From assembly GCA_964223495.1 (NCBI GenBank), contig CAXQGL010000034.1, forward strand, positions 1-36,465: 36,465 bases of DNA, given 5' to 3'. The notes under the pieces were generated by a model, which saw only the letters and a list, made by a program, of their open reading frames with translations, searched no databases and had not been told where the DNA came from. Source of the stretch: UBA8752 sp964223495. GTDB lineage: Bacteria > Bacteroidota > Bacteroidia > Flavobacteriales_D > Sanyastnellaceae. This document shows, one piece after another, positions 9,185 through 18,232 of this stretch; position 1 is the first letter of the stretch, and each line of letters starts with the position of its first letter. Position numbers and translations under genes: made by a program.

Positions 9185-10051
9185 TTATGCCGTTGAGAAA
9201 TAGAGCCATTGGGCCATTCCCACAGCCACCACGGCACATGCCTCCCCCAGGGAAATCCGCTGTCCATGCAGGACGGCGGCAATCAGGATGGCCATGACGG
9301 GGGTGAACATGCTCCACATCGCCACGCTCGTCGCGGGCAGCTCGGTGAACGCCACATTCATGCTCGCCACGGCCAGGGCAATCAATACCCCAACCACCAT
9401 GGGACGCCCGAACCCATTCAATTCAACGGAACGGTGTCGCGAGCCGTTGAGGGCCAGGACCACCAAGGCCCCCAACAGGATGGCCAACTCCACATTCCAG
9501 CCCAGCGTCATGGGGCCCATCGCCTCGAGGCAGACCGGGTATTCGGCATAACCCCGCCCCCAGGCCACCACTGCCCCCAGGCCCAGCAGGACTCCCCGAC
9601 CATTCCTCCGGCGCACCTCTTCATCCGCACTCCCCCAGCCCAGATAGGCCGCACCCACAGCAGCGAGCAGGACCGCAACCCAATGCCTCGGGGTGACCAC
9701 CATGGGTGCATCGGAAAGCACCATGTCCCAACACCAGATGGACAATCCATTGAGGTTGACCAATGGAATGACGACGTGGATCGGCGCCTCCTTCAGCGCC
9801 TGTGAGAACAACACATAGGCCACCACACCTGCAACCAGGGCCAACGTCCAATTCCAAGCCAATCCACTGCCGAACGCCCCCCTGATGCCCTCCAGAGGAC
9901 TTTCCAACAAGAGGGACACGATGACGAGCAGAACCGTGCTCATCACCGAACGGAAGACCAGTCCCCACCACATGTCCATGCGCTGCATGACGCCCTTCCA
10001 GAGCACATCCGCCAAGCCGAAGAACACCACGAAAGTGAAGGACCAAATCAT
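9185..10051 (-). CDS. EamA/DMT-family permease
   Basis: A 288-residue very hydrophobic protein with about ten membrane segments in two similar halves, the pattern of drug/metabolite transporter EamA permeases. Substrates cannot be read from sequence; relatives move amino acids, sugars, nucleotide metabolites or drugs. ATG 10051 begins MIWSFTFVVFF and overlaps the TGA stop of the upstream GH20 gene by four bases (ATGA), so translational coupling is likely and the in-frame ATG at 10129 inside GH20 is rejected. The tight link to a hexosaminidase suggests, as inference only, transport of an amino sugar or related product. Confidence 0.85.
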   Translation of the reverse strand: MIWSFTFVVFFGLADVLWKGVMQRMDMWWGLVFRSVMSTVLLVIVSLLLESPLEGIRGAFGSGLAWNWTLALVAGVVAYVLFSQALKEAPIHVVIPLVNLNGLSIWCWDMVLSDAPMVVTPRHWVAVLLAAVGAAYLGWGSADEEVRRRNGRGVLLGLGAVVAWGRGYAEYPVCLEAMGPMTLGWNVELAILLGALVVLALNGSRHRSVELNGFGRPMVVGVLIALAVASMNVAFTELPATSVAMWSMFTPVMAILIAAVLHGQRISLGEACAVVAVGMAQWLYFSTA

Positions 10052-12345
10052 GATGGGCTCATGTCGGCTTCCCTGACCACCATTTCGTCCAGGAACAACC
10101 AGCTGGCCGATCCTGCTGCTGCGTGCCATTCCGGACAGGCCCCTCCATTCTTGGCCGTCATGCGCACATACCGTACCTCAGGAGCACCGGTCCTGACGGT
10201 CGCCTTGAGTTCCATCCGCTCTTGGCGGTCGTCCCGGTTCAGGACAAGGCCGGGCGCCATGAACGCGAGGGTGCTCCACTCCGTGCCATCAGGGGATCCC
10301 TCCCACAAGACGGATTCCGGCAGGAAAATCCACGCATCCTGATACAGGTACACCCCCACCGACAAGACCTCCACCGGTTTTCGGGCCCCGAGGTCCACGG
10401 TGGCCACCATGTCGGCGCCTTGCTTGGCCTGCCACGCCCCATCCCTGAAATCGGACGATCCCCGCTTGCCGTCGACCAGGGCAAAGTCCCCACCTCCGGT
10501 ATACCAGGGACTGGGGGTGTAGTCGAGCTGCAGGGGATGATAAGCCGCGTCATGACCATCCACCGTGAATTCGATGGTCTGACCGGTCCACTGTCCCCGA
10601 CGACCGACCTCCATCGCCAAGGTACCCGACCGGTTGACCACCAGAGGCACCCCTGCCACAATCGAGTCGGCCCCGACGCCATCCTCAGGGCGCCAGATGC
10701 CGCGCCCTTGCACACCACGTCCCAAGGGGACCACCTCGACTTCGATACCCACACCCTCCGCTGGTCGGGTCTCCATGGCAAAAGGAGGCGACTCCAATCC
10801 ATACCCGACCTCCAATGCATCGAGACGCCGATAGAAACCATCCAACCGCCCGAGAAACGCGTCATAGGCTCCCTCACCACCTGTCCGATCCCGCCCACTC
10901 CAATACACTTCGGCCAAAGCGGTCAAGCGTGGATACACCTTGGATTCGACGAGCTCCTGCGGCGCGTGCTCGGTCCACATATTGCCCTCCCCACCGATGA
11001 TCCTACCGGGGCCATACGCCAAGGAGTCAGGCATGGGGTCGAACCCATAGGCTTCTTCCAAATCCGTGCTCCGCAAGGGGTAGTCCAGATAACAATGGCT
11101 CGTTGGGGATACCACCACATCAGCACCGAGATGGACCGCCTCCGCCGCGCCCCCCATGCCGCGCCAACTCTGCACCGCAGCACCCTCCGGCAAACCTCCT
11201 TCGAGGATCTCATCCCATCCGATGATGGTCTTGTCCTTGGACGCGAGGTACCGGCCCATCCGACCGATGAACCAACGCTGCAACTCCTCCTCATCCGCCA
11301 GTCCTTCGTCCTTCATCCGCCGCTGGCATTTCGGGCACGCCGCCCAACGCACCTTCGGTGCTTCATCTCCACCGATGTGGACCCGCGGACCGGGAAACAT
11401 CTCCACCACCTCGTCCACCACTTCCTCGAGAAAACGGAAGGTCTCCTCGTTTCCCGCGCAATAAATGTCCTTGAACACGCCCCAGCGGTGGGGCACCTCA
11501 AGGCTGTCGCCCGTGCATCCCAATTCAGGGTAAGCCGCCAATGCCGCGGAGCTGTGCCCGGGCATTTCGATTTCGGGAATGACCTCAATGTGCCGTGCCG
11601 ACGCATAGGCCACCACGTCCCGCACCTGCTCCGCCGTGTAGAATCCACCATGGCGAGTTCCATCCGCTTCCTTGCGCCACGCCCCCACACGCGTCAATTC
11701 AGGCCGGGATGAAATTTCGAGGCGCCAACCCTGGTCTTCGGTCAAGTGCCAATGCAACACGTTCATCCCGTGCAGCGCGAGAAGATCAATCTGCCGCTTC
11801 ACGAATTCCACATCCTGAAAATGCCGGCATCCATCGAGCAGCAAGCCCCGATGCTCCAACATGGGCTCATCCCGAATGACACAACCGGGCAAGGCCATTC
11901 CTTCCCCACATCCGCCCGTTTCACACGCCACAGGCATCAGCTTCCTCAACGTCGTCCAACCCCTGAACAGGCCCGCCGGCGAAGAGGCCTTGATTTCCGC
12001 ACCCTGCCGATTGACCTCCAACACATAGGCTTCACCGCCTTCCACTTCCGGATCCAGGATGAAGGCCAGCCCCATCGGCGATCCAACCGATTGGGCCGAA
12101 TCCACCATGTCCATTCCGGCCTTCCTCAACCAAGCCTCCACAACGTCCCATTCCGCATTCCACGATTCGGGCCTCGACGCGGCAAACCTTCCCTCGAAAA
12201 CATGGGTTTTCCCGGTCAATTCAACGGAGGCGGGATGCGGAACCAGCCCTCCGGTGCCTCCTTCCGGCACATGCGGCATGCTGCACGACACCACGCAGAA
12301 AAGGCAATACAGCAGAACGAAGGGGACAAGGGGTGCAGGCTTCAT
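10048..12345 (-). CDS. GH20 beta-N-acetylhexosaminidase lipoprotein
   Basis: A 765-residue lipoprotein: MKPAPLVPFV signal, lipobox V18-V-S-C21. An N-terminal GH20b-like domain (about 30-150) precedes the GH20 TIM barrel, which shows LHWHLTEDQGW, EIEMPGHSSAA and the catalytic Asp-Glu pair D327-E328 in HIGGDEAPK; later WDEILEGGL and NMWTEHAP fit the family. E328 is the acid, D327 stabilises the acetamido intermediate in substrate-assisted catalysis. The C-terminal 150 residues look like a discoidin (F5/8C, CBM32-like) glycan-binding module. It removes terminal GlcNAc or GalNAc from chitin fragments or glycoproteins in the periplasm or outside. Start 12345 is fixed by the lipoprotein signal, 14 bp after the cutC stop. 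Confidence 0.94.
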   Translation of the reverse strand: MKPAPLVPFVLLYCLFCVVSCSMPHVPEGGTGGLVPHPASVELTGKTHVFEGRFAASRPESWNAEWDVVEAWLRKAGMDMVDSAQSVGSPMGLAFILDPEVEGGEAYVLEVNRQGAEIKASSPAGLFRGWTTLRKLMPVACETGGCGEGMALPGCVIRDEPMLEHRGLLLDGCRHFQDVEFVKRQIDLLALHGMNVLHWHLTEDQGWRLEISSRPELTRVGAWRKEADGTRHGGFYTAEQVRDVVAYASARHIEVIPEIEMPGHSSAALAAYPELGCTGDSLEVPHRWGVFKDIYCAGNEETFRFLEEVVDEVVEMFPGPRVHIGGDEAPKVRWAACPKCQRRMKDEGLADEEELQRWFIGRMGRYLASKDKTIIGWDEILEGGLPEGAAVQSWRGMGGAAEAVHLGADVVVSPTSHCYLDYPLRSTDLEEAYGFDPMPDSLAYGPGRIIGGEGNMWTEHAPQELVESKVYPRLTALAEVYWSGRDRTGGEGAYDAFLGRLDGFYRRLDALEVGYGLESPPFAMETRPAEGVGIEVEVVPLGRGVQGRGIWRPEDGVGADSIVAGVPLVVNRSGTLAMEVGRRGQWTGQTIEFTVDGHDAAYHPLQLDYTPSPWYTGGGDFALVDGKRGSSDFRDGAWQAKQGADMVATVDLGARKPVEVLSVGVYLYQDAWIFLPESVLWEGSPDGTEWSTLAFMAPGLVLNRDDRQERMELKATVRTGAPEVRYVRMTAKNGGACPEWHAAAGSASWLFLDEMVVREADMSPS

Positions 12346-12359
12346 GCGCTCAAGGTCGT

Positions 12360-13073
12360 TCACGCTTCGCGAACGGCCTCGACCAGCGCCCGAACCCTGA
12401 TCGGGTCCACCTTTTGATACCCCAAGTCGAACAATCGGCCAGCAGTCGCGGGAACCGCCTGGACACGACAACTGGCATGTACCGCCTCCACTCCTGCATC
12501 CACCAGGGCCTGCACATGTCCGGGTTGGACACCGGCGCCCGCAATGACGGTCAACCCTTCCGCCACGGCAGCCTGGATGACCTCCACCCCCTCGACAGCG
12601 CGAACCGCACCGCCACTGGTGAGCAGGCTGCACACCCCGGAATCCAACAACTGGCGACGGTGCGCAGGCGCTCCGCCGAGTTCATCGAATGCGCGATGGA
12701 AGACCACACATTCCAATCCGACAGTGCCTTCGAGTCCTCCAATGAAATCCGCATCGATGGCCCCTTTCCCAGTCAGTGCTCCGGTCACGACTTTGTCCAC
12801 ACCCATGGACATCAGGGCTTCAGCCTCATGAAGCATGGCCCGTTTTTCCTCTGGGGAATAGACAAAGGAGCCCTCCCTCGGACGCACGAGGACCCTGAAG
12901 CCAAGGCCCTCTGAACGCGCCGCCTCGAGCGCATCAGCAGCCAGTGCGCGACCCGGAGTCAGCCCCCCGGAATCGAGGTGCACACAGAATTCCACGCGGT
13001 CGGCACCCCCTGCCGCAGCAGCGAGGACGTCTTCCACGCTGGAAGCGACCACCTCGACACGGCAGTCTGCCAT
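12360..13073 (-). CDS. cutC: CutC family TIM-barrel protein
   Basis: A 237-residue cytoplasmic protein of the CutC family (named for copper homeostasis, true function uncertain). Family features seen: the N-terminal VEVVASSVEDVLAAAAGGADRVE, LTPGRALAADAL, VLVRPREGSFVYS, FHRAFDE and LTSGG. ATG 13073 begins MADCRVEVV and lies one base after the glyA stop; an in-frame ATG at 13148 would lie inside glyA. It is followed 14 bp later by GH20. CutC genes near hexosaminidases or other glycoprotein-degrading enzymes are a pattern I recall in Bacteroidota, hinting at a carbohydrate role rather than copper, but that is inference. Confidence 0.92.
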   Translation of the reverse strand: MADCRVEVVASSVEDVLAAAAGGADRVEFCVHLDSGGLTPGRALAADALEAARSEGLGFRVLVRPREGSFVYSPEEKRAMLHEAEALMSMGVDKVVTGALTGKGAIDADFIGGLEGTVGLECVVFHRAFDELGGAPAHRRQLLDSGVCSLLTSGGAVRAVEGVEVIQAAVAEGLTVIAGAGVQPGHVQALVDAGVEAVHASCRVQAVPATAGRLFDLGYQKVDPIRVRALVEAVREA

Positions 13074-13074
13074 G

Positions 13075-14358
13075 TCAGACGGATACGGACTCGGCGAAAA
13101 GCGGAAGCTGGGACATGCGGGCCTTGACGGCATCACCGACCTTGGCAATCACCGCCTCGTCCTCAGCATTCATGATGACCTCGTCCATCCACGCCACGAG
13201 CTGCTCCATGTCGGACTCGACCATGCCGCGTGTCGTGACGGCCGGGGTACCGACACGGATGCCGGAAGTGACGAACGGACTGCGCGTATCGAACGGCACC
13301 ATGTTCTTGTTGACGGTAATGTGCGCCGCCCCGAGGGCCGCATCGGCCGCCTTGCCGGTGATGTCCTTGTTGCGGAGGTCGATCAACATGAGGTGGTTGT
13401 CGGTTCCACCGCTGATCAGGTGATATCCCCGATCCACGAAAGCCTTGGCCATGGCTTGGGCATTCTTGACGACCTGTTGTGTGTAGGCCTTGTAGGCCGG
13501 CTCGAGGGCCTCTCCGAAGGCCACTGCCTTCCCGGCGATGACGTGTTCCAGCGGACCACCTTGCATGCCCGGGAACACCGCACTGTCGAGCAGGGAGGAC
13601 AGCTTGCGCACGACGCCCTTCGGCGTGGTCAGGCCCCAGGGATTCTCCATGTCGTGGCCCACCATGATGATGCCTCCACGCGGACCGCGCAGGGTCTTGT
13701 GTGTGGTGGAGGTCACGATGTGGCAGTATGGAAGTGGATCGTTGAGCAGTCCGGCGGCAATGAGGCCTGCCGGATGGCTGATGTCGGCCAGCAGCAGGGC
13801 TCCCACGCTGTCGGCAATTTCACGGAAGCGCTTGTAGTCCCAGTCACGGCTGTAGGCCGACGCCCCACAGATCAACAGCTTGGGCTGCTCGCGGGCTGCA
13901 GTCTCCGCCACCTTGTCCATGTCGATGATCCCGGTCTCCTCTTCCACGCCATAGAACACCGGATTGTAGAGCTTGCCACTGTAATTCACGGGCGAACCAT
14001 GCGTCAGGTGTCCCCCGTGGGCAAGATCGAAGCCCATGATCTTGTCGCCGGGCTTGAGGCAGGCCAACATCACGGCACTGTTCGCGCTGGCCCCACTGTG
14101 CGGCTGCACATTGGCCCATTCCGCTCCGAACAACTGACACAAGCGCTGACGGGCGATGTCCTCGACCTGGTCCACAACGCCACATCCACCATAGTAGCGC
14201 TTGCCGGGCAAGCCCTCGGCATACTTGTTGGTCAGGACGGAACCCTGCGCCGCCATGACCTGGTCGCTCGCATAGTTCTCGGAGGCAATGAGCTCCACGC
14301 CATGGGTCTGGCGGTCGTGTTCCTGTTGAATGAGCTCGGAAATGACGGTATCGCGCAT
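13075..14358 (-). CDS. glyA: Serine hydroxymethyltransferase
   Basis: A 427-residue PLP enzyme converting serine and tetrahydrofolate to glycine and 5,10-methylene-THF in the cytoplasm. Family marks: VELIASENYAS near the N-terminus, KYAEGLPGKRYYGGC, and the PLP-binding lysine K221 in TSTTHKTLRGPRGG. Length is normal for bacterial enzymes. ATG 14358 starts MRDTVISEL, which aligns with typical N-termini; the in-frame ATG at 14520 is too far upstream. A TAATTTTG promoter element lies 18-25 bases upstream. It appears to head an operon glyA-cutC-GH20-EamA with gaps of 1 and 14 bases and a 4-base overlap. Confidence 0.97.
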   Translation of the reverse strand: MRDTVISELIQQEHDRQTHGVELIASENYASDQVMAAQGSVLTNKYAEGLPGKRYYGGCGVVDQVEDIARQRLCQLFGAEWANVQPHSGASANSAVMLACLKPGDKIMGFDLAHGGHLTHGSPVNYSGKLYNPVFYGVEEETGIIDMDKVAETAAREQPKLLICGASAYSRDWDYKRFREIADSVGALLLADISHPAGLIAAGLLNDPLPYCHIVTSTTHKTLRGPRGGIIMVGHDMENPWGLTTPKGVVRKLSSLLDSAVFPGMQGGPLEHVIAGKAVAFGEALEPAYKAYTQQVVKNAQAMAKAFVDRGYHLISGGTDNHLMLIDLRNKDITGKAADAALGAAHITVNKNMVPFDTRSPFVTSGIRVGTPAVTTRGMVESDMEQLVAWMDEVIMNAEDEAVIAKVGDAVKARMSQLPLFAESVSV

Positions 14359-14375
14359 GATGCTGAAGTAGGATT

Positions 14376-14383
14376 CAAAATTA
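14376..14383 (-). promoter_or_regulatory. Candidate -7 promoter element of glyA
   Basis: Read on the minus strand this is TAATTTTG, a full match to the Bacteroidota -7 consensus TAnnTTTG, placed so that transcription would start about 10 bases before the glyA ATG. No good TTTG -33 element is seen at the usual spacing of about 20 bases, so the call rests on the -7 element and its position. Confidence 0.4.
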
Positions 14384-14537
14384 GATGCCCTTTGCCGCCA
14401 CCACCGCGATTCGTTGACAAAACGACCGTTGACGTGCATCAATCGCAATGATGGTGGCCAAGCATCCTTGAAACGTGAATCCCCCACCCCGCGACACTCG
14501 CCACGAAGCAGGGGATCCACAACATGGAAATGGGGAT

Positions 14538-15329
14538 TTACTCCACTTCCAAATGGAAGCCGGTGTGCATCTCCACACCGGTGCCATCGGTGGCCTCCAT
14601 CTCCAGGTGGTATTCGCCCTCAGCGGCATCGGCCGGCACGGCGACGTCCACATTGAACAGGATGAGCGTATCCCCGGTCGCCTCGATTTCGGCGGACCAC
14701 ACCACGGTCTCATCGCTCTCGCGGATCAACAGGACTTCGGCTTCGGCTACGCCATCTGAATCGGCCACGGATCCGCTGAGCACAACCGTGCTGCCCGGGG
14801 CCCATACAGGCTCACCTTCCCATTCGGCGGGGTCCGCGCCGTCCACCGTAAACACGTTGAACTCGGGGATGTGGTCATTTTCCACGTGGACCGTCGTGAT
14901 CACATCGTTCGCCGCATTGCCCTCGGCATCCACGACGGATACCACGAGGTCCCAAATGCCGCGTGATGTCAGGGGCACCTCGAAGCTGAACTGCTCTTCA
15001 GCCTTGGTGCCACTCACGGAACGCATCTCCAGCGCTTCCCAATCCGTCCCCGAAGCGAGCACGAATTCCTCCTCCTCACCTTCCTCATGCTCATGGTCCT
15101 CCGCGGAATGCAGGTCCCAGCGGATTTCACCGAGGCCCTCATTGTCACAGAAAGCGTCATGGACGACCACGGTACTCCCCGCCTCGACCTCGATTTCGTC
15201 ATTCCTGACACTCGGGAGGCCGGTCAGGTCGTCGGAATCGCAGATCGTGGGCAATTCGGTATCCGTGGTGCCACAGGAAGTAAAGGCTGCAGTGGCCACG
15301 ATGGCGGCCATGATGGTGTTGTATTTCAT
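14538..15329 (-). CDS. DUF4625-like lipoprotein with His/Glu-rich segment
   Basis: A 263-residue lipoprotein (MKYNTIMAAI signal, cysteine C19 after F-T-S) resembling DUF4625 proteins of Bacteroidota: two beta-sandwich-like halves, each with an Asp-rich strand (SVVDAEGNAAND, SVADSDGVAEAE). Around residues 70-85 there is a His/Asp/Glu-rich patch, HSAEDHEHEEGEEEE, that could bind a divalent metal. The gene follows the TonB receptor by 38 bp on the same strand and the His-rich small protein beyond it, so a surface role in metal capture with that receptor is plausible but inferred. ATG 15329 is chosen for the signal peptide over 15371. A 179-bp gap separates its stop from glyA. Confidence 0.8.
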   Translation of the reverse strand: MKYNTIMAAIVATAAFTSCGTTDTELPTICDSDDLTGLPSVRNDEIEVEAGSTVVVHDAFCDNEGLGEIRWDLHSAEDHEHEEGEEEEFVLASGTDWEALEMRSVSGTKAEEQFSFEVPLTSRGIWDLVVSVVDAEGNAANDVITTVHVENDHIPEFNVFTVDGADPAEWEGEPVWAPGSTVVLSGSVADSDGVAEAEVLLIRESDETVVWSAEIEATGDTLILFNVDVAVPADAAEGEYHLEMEATDGTGVEMHTGFHLEVE

Positions 15330-15367
15330 GATGATGGATTTCAATGTTGATGTAGTGTTTCTGTCGG

Positions 15368-17716
15368 TCAAGGGTGGTCATCCTCTCGCGTCACATCGAA
15401 TGTGAGCCGCAGGGATGCCCATCGACCCTGGGTGACCAACCCCAGGGTGCGGTACGCACTGACGTGGTCGAGCCACGCCACATTCAACAGGTTGTCCGCA
15501 TCCAGGGCCAGCGTCATCCGCTCTCCCTCGATCTGACATTCAAGACCCCACAGGCTGGCACCGGGGGTCGGCAATTCGTTGCGCGCGGTCAGATTGGCCG
15601 CACCGATGGCCCGGTGTCGCAACCGGATGCGCGCCCGCTGTCCAAGAGGCCAATGCAAGACCGTTCCGATTTCGGTCGGTGCCGTGAACGGCAGACCGAG
15701 GCCGGTTTCCAAAGCCCACTGGCCCAACATGGCCACGCTGGTGGACAGGCTTCCTTGGCCCACGGACCATTCCGCCTCGATTTCGCCACCGGTGCGGAAG
15801 GCGTCCAATGCTTGGAAGGCATAGATCTGTCCGGCGTGGGCGATGGGAGCGAATTGGGCCGTCGGCGTCAAGTGGATGAAGCCGTCGTGCAGGGCGGCAA
15901 ATCCCGAGACCGACCAGGAGAACCGACTTGGCAGGCCGGCTGTGGAGCCAATATGGAGCCGCACCTCTGCCGTCCGCTCGGGACGCAAGTCTGCATTGCC
16001 CTGTTCAAATCGGAAAGTCCCATGGTGGATGCCGTTGGCGGCCAAGGCATAGCTGTCCGGCACACGCGAGTACACCGTGGCCGTCCAATGGCCCGTGACA
16101 CGTTCACCGGCCTCGAAAGGCTGGTGGGCATTCAGGGCCCAACCCATGAGCATGCGGTCCATCGCCAGGGTCCGCACGTCATCGCCTACGACCGAACCGT
16201 CCGCGGCGTAGAGCGGCTCCACATGTGCCTCGTGGCTCACCTTCAAGCCATCCAGCCGGAGACCGAGACGCCCAGCCCGCCACTTCCAGTCAGCAATGGC
16301 CGAAAGGCGCGTCCTCTGGTGTTCCGGCAACAGGAATTCCCAACCGGAGGTTTGTCCGTCGAGGTGTTCCAATTGGAGGCCGAAAGCGCCGTGAACCCCC
16401 TCCCATCGACCCTCGAGGAAGGCATGCACCTCCTCAAGTTGAAGGCTGAGGTCCGAATCCGGTTCGGGTCCGAATCCATGGGCATGCGCCGGCGCGGATT
16501 CCACCCGGAGGTTGCGGGACAGCGACCATCGGACGGTCCGGTCGATCACGCCGGGGCGAATCCACTTTCCGGCCAACTGCAGTCGCTGCGCCTGTTGACG
16601 GGGCAATTCCACGGTAAAACGGTCGCCATCGCCGATGAGATCCGATTGGCTGGGCACCCCGATGATGCCCGGGAAAAGACCTTGCAGCACATCCGAGAAC
16701 CGAACGTCGAGGGCAACCTGCCCCCCCGCCTCCGGATTCCACCGTGTTCCGAACACCCCATGTGCGGCCCGACCTCCCGTGTTGGGCAGAAAGCCTTGCT
16801 CCAATTCGAGCACGCGCCCGAGATATCGGAAGGTCCGCTGCGGCACATTCCGGTCACCGAACCGCGCCAACGATACACCCGCATGCCATTGGAATTCCTC
16901 CGTCCGCTCGCGGTGAAGGAAGTACAATCGACTCCGGCCATCACCCGCCCGATGGCCAAGGCCCGTCTGGATGCGGCTTCCCGGATGGACGAGCATACCC
17001 AAGCCCCGGAGGCGGACGCCACCTCCCATGGCTTCAGGGCTGAGCCACACCTGACCTCCTCCCGGCACCCAATCGGTACCGTCATACAGCACCGGGTCCA
17101 GCAGCACGCCGTGATCCGCCCCCCAACGACCGCCGGCTTGGGGCACGCCGTCCTCCAGGACGGCCACCCTCGACCCGACCAGTCCACGCAGTACAGGCTG
17201 GATCATGCCTGCACCGAGGTCCAGGCTGCGGATGCCCGCCGCCCGATCCAGGGTGGTCATCAGGTCACCCGCCTCTTCCATGGAACGTGCCTCCTCCAGG
17301 TCATCACTTGAACGCGCATTGACCGCCGCATCCTCCAGCGCCACCGCCAGCGATTCCAACGCGATGTCGATGTGGGTCCGACCGTCCACCAAGGCCGTCA
17401 CGACCGCGTGGCCATGCGCGAGCACGGTCACCGAATCGATGCCTTGCTGACAGGTGGCCTCGAAACGACCGTCGAGATCAGCTGAAAACGTGGTGCCACA
17501 GGGCCAAGCCTGGATCAAGGCATCGCCGCACGGAGTATGGCCTTCTGCGTGGAACACATGGCCATCAATGGAAGTCGGGGATTGCGCGGTCGCAGCGCCG
17601 AACGGAATGCACATTCCGACCAGCAAGGCACAGGCTGCGACAAGTGGTCTGCAGCCATTCACGAACCACTCCGACCCGGGTTCGGCCATGCCCCACGCTC
17701 GATGGAGCGGGAACAT
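15368..17716 (-). CDS. TonB-dependent outer-membrane receptor
   Basis: A 782-residue receptor. After a signal sequence (hydrophobic LVAACALLVGMCIPF, cleavage after AAT-AQ near residue 45) comes a carboxypeptidase-like beta-sandwich (about 48-120), then a plug domain containing IQPVLRGLVGSRVAVLEDGV, then an outer-membrane barrel ending RWASLRLTFDVTREDDHP. Within the barrel, NGIHHGTFRFEQGNADLRPE resembles the segment typical of siderophore- and metal-type receptors rather than SusC, and no SusD partner is present. Neighbours are a His-rich exported protein (27 bp upstream) and a DUF4625 lipoprotein, which points to metal or metal-chelate uptake. The start may be ATG 17716 or the second ATG at 17689. 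Confidence 0.9.
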   Translation of the reverse strand: MFPLHRAWGMAEPGSEWFVNGCRPLVAACALLVGMCIPFGAATAQSPTSIDGHVFHAEGHTPCGDALIQAWPCGTTFSADLDGRFEATCQQGIDSVTVLAHGHAVVTALVDGRTHIDIALESLAVALEDAAVNARSSDDLEEARSMEEAGDLMTTLDRAAGIRSLDLGAGMIQPVLRGLVGSRVAVLEDGVPQAGGRWGADHGVLLDPVLYDGTDWVPGGGQVWLSPEAMGGGVRLRGLGMLVHPGSRIQTGLGHRAGDGRSRLYFLHRERTEEFQWHAGVSLARFGDRNVPQRTFRYLGRVLELEQGFLPNTGGRAAHGVFGTRWNPEAGGQVALDVRFSDVLQGLFPGIIGVPSQSDLIGDGDRFTVELPRQQAQRLQLAGKWIRPGVIDRTVRWSLSRNLRVESAPAHAHGFGPEPDSDLSLQLEEVHAFLEGRWEGVHGAFGLQLEHLDGQTSGWEFLLPEHQRTRLSAIADWKWRAGRLGLRLDGLKVSHEAHVEPLYAADGSVVGDDVRTLAMDRMLMGWALNAHQPFEAGERVTGHWTATVYSRVPDSYALAANGIHHGTFRFEQGNADLRPERTAEVRLHIGSTAGLPSRFSWSVSGFAALHDGFIHLTPTAQFAPIAHAGQIYAFQALDAFRTGGEIEAEWSVGQGSLSTSVAMLGQWALETGLGLPFTAPTEIGTVLHWPLGQRARIRLRHRAIGAANLTARNELPTPGASLWGLECQIEGERMTLALDADNLLNVAWLDHVSAYRTLGLVTQGRWASLRLTFDVTREDDHP

Positions 17717-17743
17717 GAAGGGAAATGAAGGGTGAAACGGAAA

Positions 17744-18133
17744 TCAGACAATGTCCGTCCCCGGCGGACCGCGCCACCCGATGCCCATGCCGATGGCCAC
17801 TTCATGCCATCCGTCGCTGCAAGTGCCCAAAACGGCACGGACCCACCAGGCTCCTGCCTCCTCAGCGAGGCTCAGCAGTGGAGGTGAACAGGCTGGAACC
17901 GCCGTCCAATCGCATACCGCACAGGTCTCGTCTCCGGTAATGCCCGGAAGATGCGGATCAGCGGCAAGCCCCGCGATGGCATCAACATCGTGATGATGGC
18001 CGTGGTGCAGGCATGCTGTAGCGTGATGGTCGCCCGACAGATGATGGAGGAGCACATGCTCCAATTGCATGGCGTGCACGCCCGCAAACAGCAGGATACA
18101 GCACCAAGCCCCCATGATTCGTGTCAAACGCAT
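17744..18133 (-). CDS. Small exported His-rich protein with CxxC motif
   Basis: A 129-residue protein with an N-terminal hydrophobic segment (IMGAWCCILLFAGVHA) followed by a striking histidine cluster, HHLSGDHHATACLHHGHHHD, and later CAVCDW. Clustered His and a CxxC pair suggest binding of Zn, Cu, Ni or Co outside the cytoplasm. Architecture recalls DUF2946-like proteins found beside metal transporters, though I cannot confirm membership. It lies 27 bp upstream of the TonB receptor and is probably the first gene of that operon. ATG 18133 is preferred over upstream in-frame ATGs at 18283 and 18181 because it starts the signal segment. Confidence 0.75.
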   Translation of the reverse strand: MRLTRIMGAWCCILLFAGVHAMQLEHVLLHHLSGDHHATACLHHGHHHDVDAIAGLAADPHLPGITGDETCAVCDWTAVPACSPPLLSLAEEAGAWWVRAVLGTCSDGWHEVAIGMGIGWRGPPGTDIV

Positions 18134-18139
18134 TGGCCG

Positions 18140-18147
18140 CGAAAATA
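18140..18147 (-). promoter_or_regulatory. Possible -7 element upstream of the His-rich gene
   Basis: On the minus strand this reads TATTTTCG, one mismatch from TAnnTTTG, inside a locally AT-rich patch (18140-18190) that contrasts with the GC-rich surroundings. It lies only 6 bases from the ATG at 18133, so a transcript from it would be almost leaderless. A metal-responsive regulator could act here, but no convincing operator palindrome is seen. Confidence 0.2.
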
Positions 18148-18232
18148 TAATGGGATCCACTGCATTGACCTCTTGACAACACATTTTATGGCCCCTTGGA
18201 CCCACCATCCACAAGGTTCGGCGCAGAATTCC

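Noticed and set aside
10123..11712. 529-codon plus-strand frame opposite GH20
   Set aside because: Antisense shadow; the minus strand carries the HIGGDE catalytic motif.
13072..14451. 459-codon plus-strand frame opposite glyA
   Set aside because: Antisense shadow of a conserved PLP enzyme.
15374..17311. 645-codon plus-strand frame opposite the TonB receptor
   Set aside because: Antisense shadow; composition rich in Arg, Pro and His without domains.
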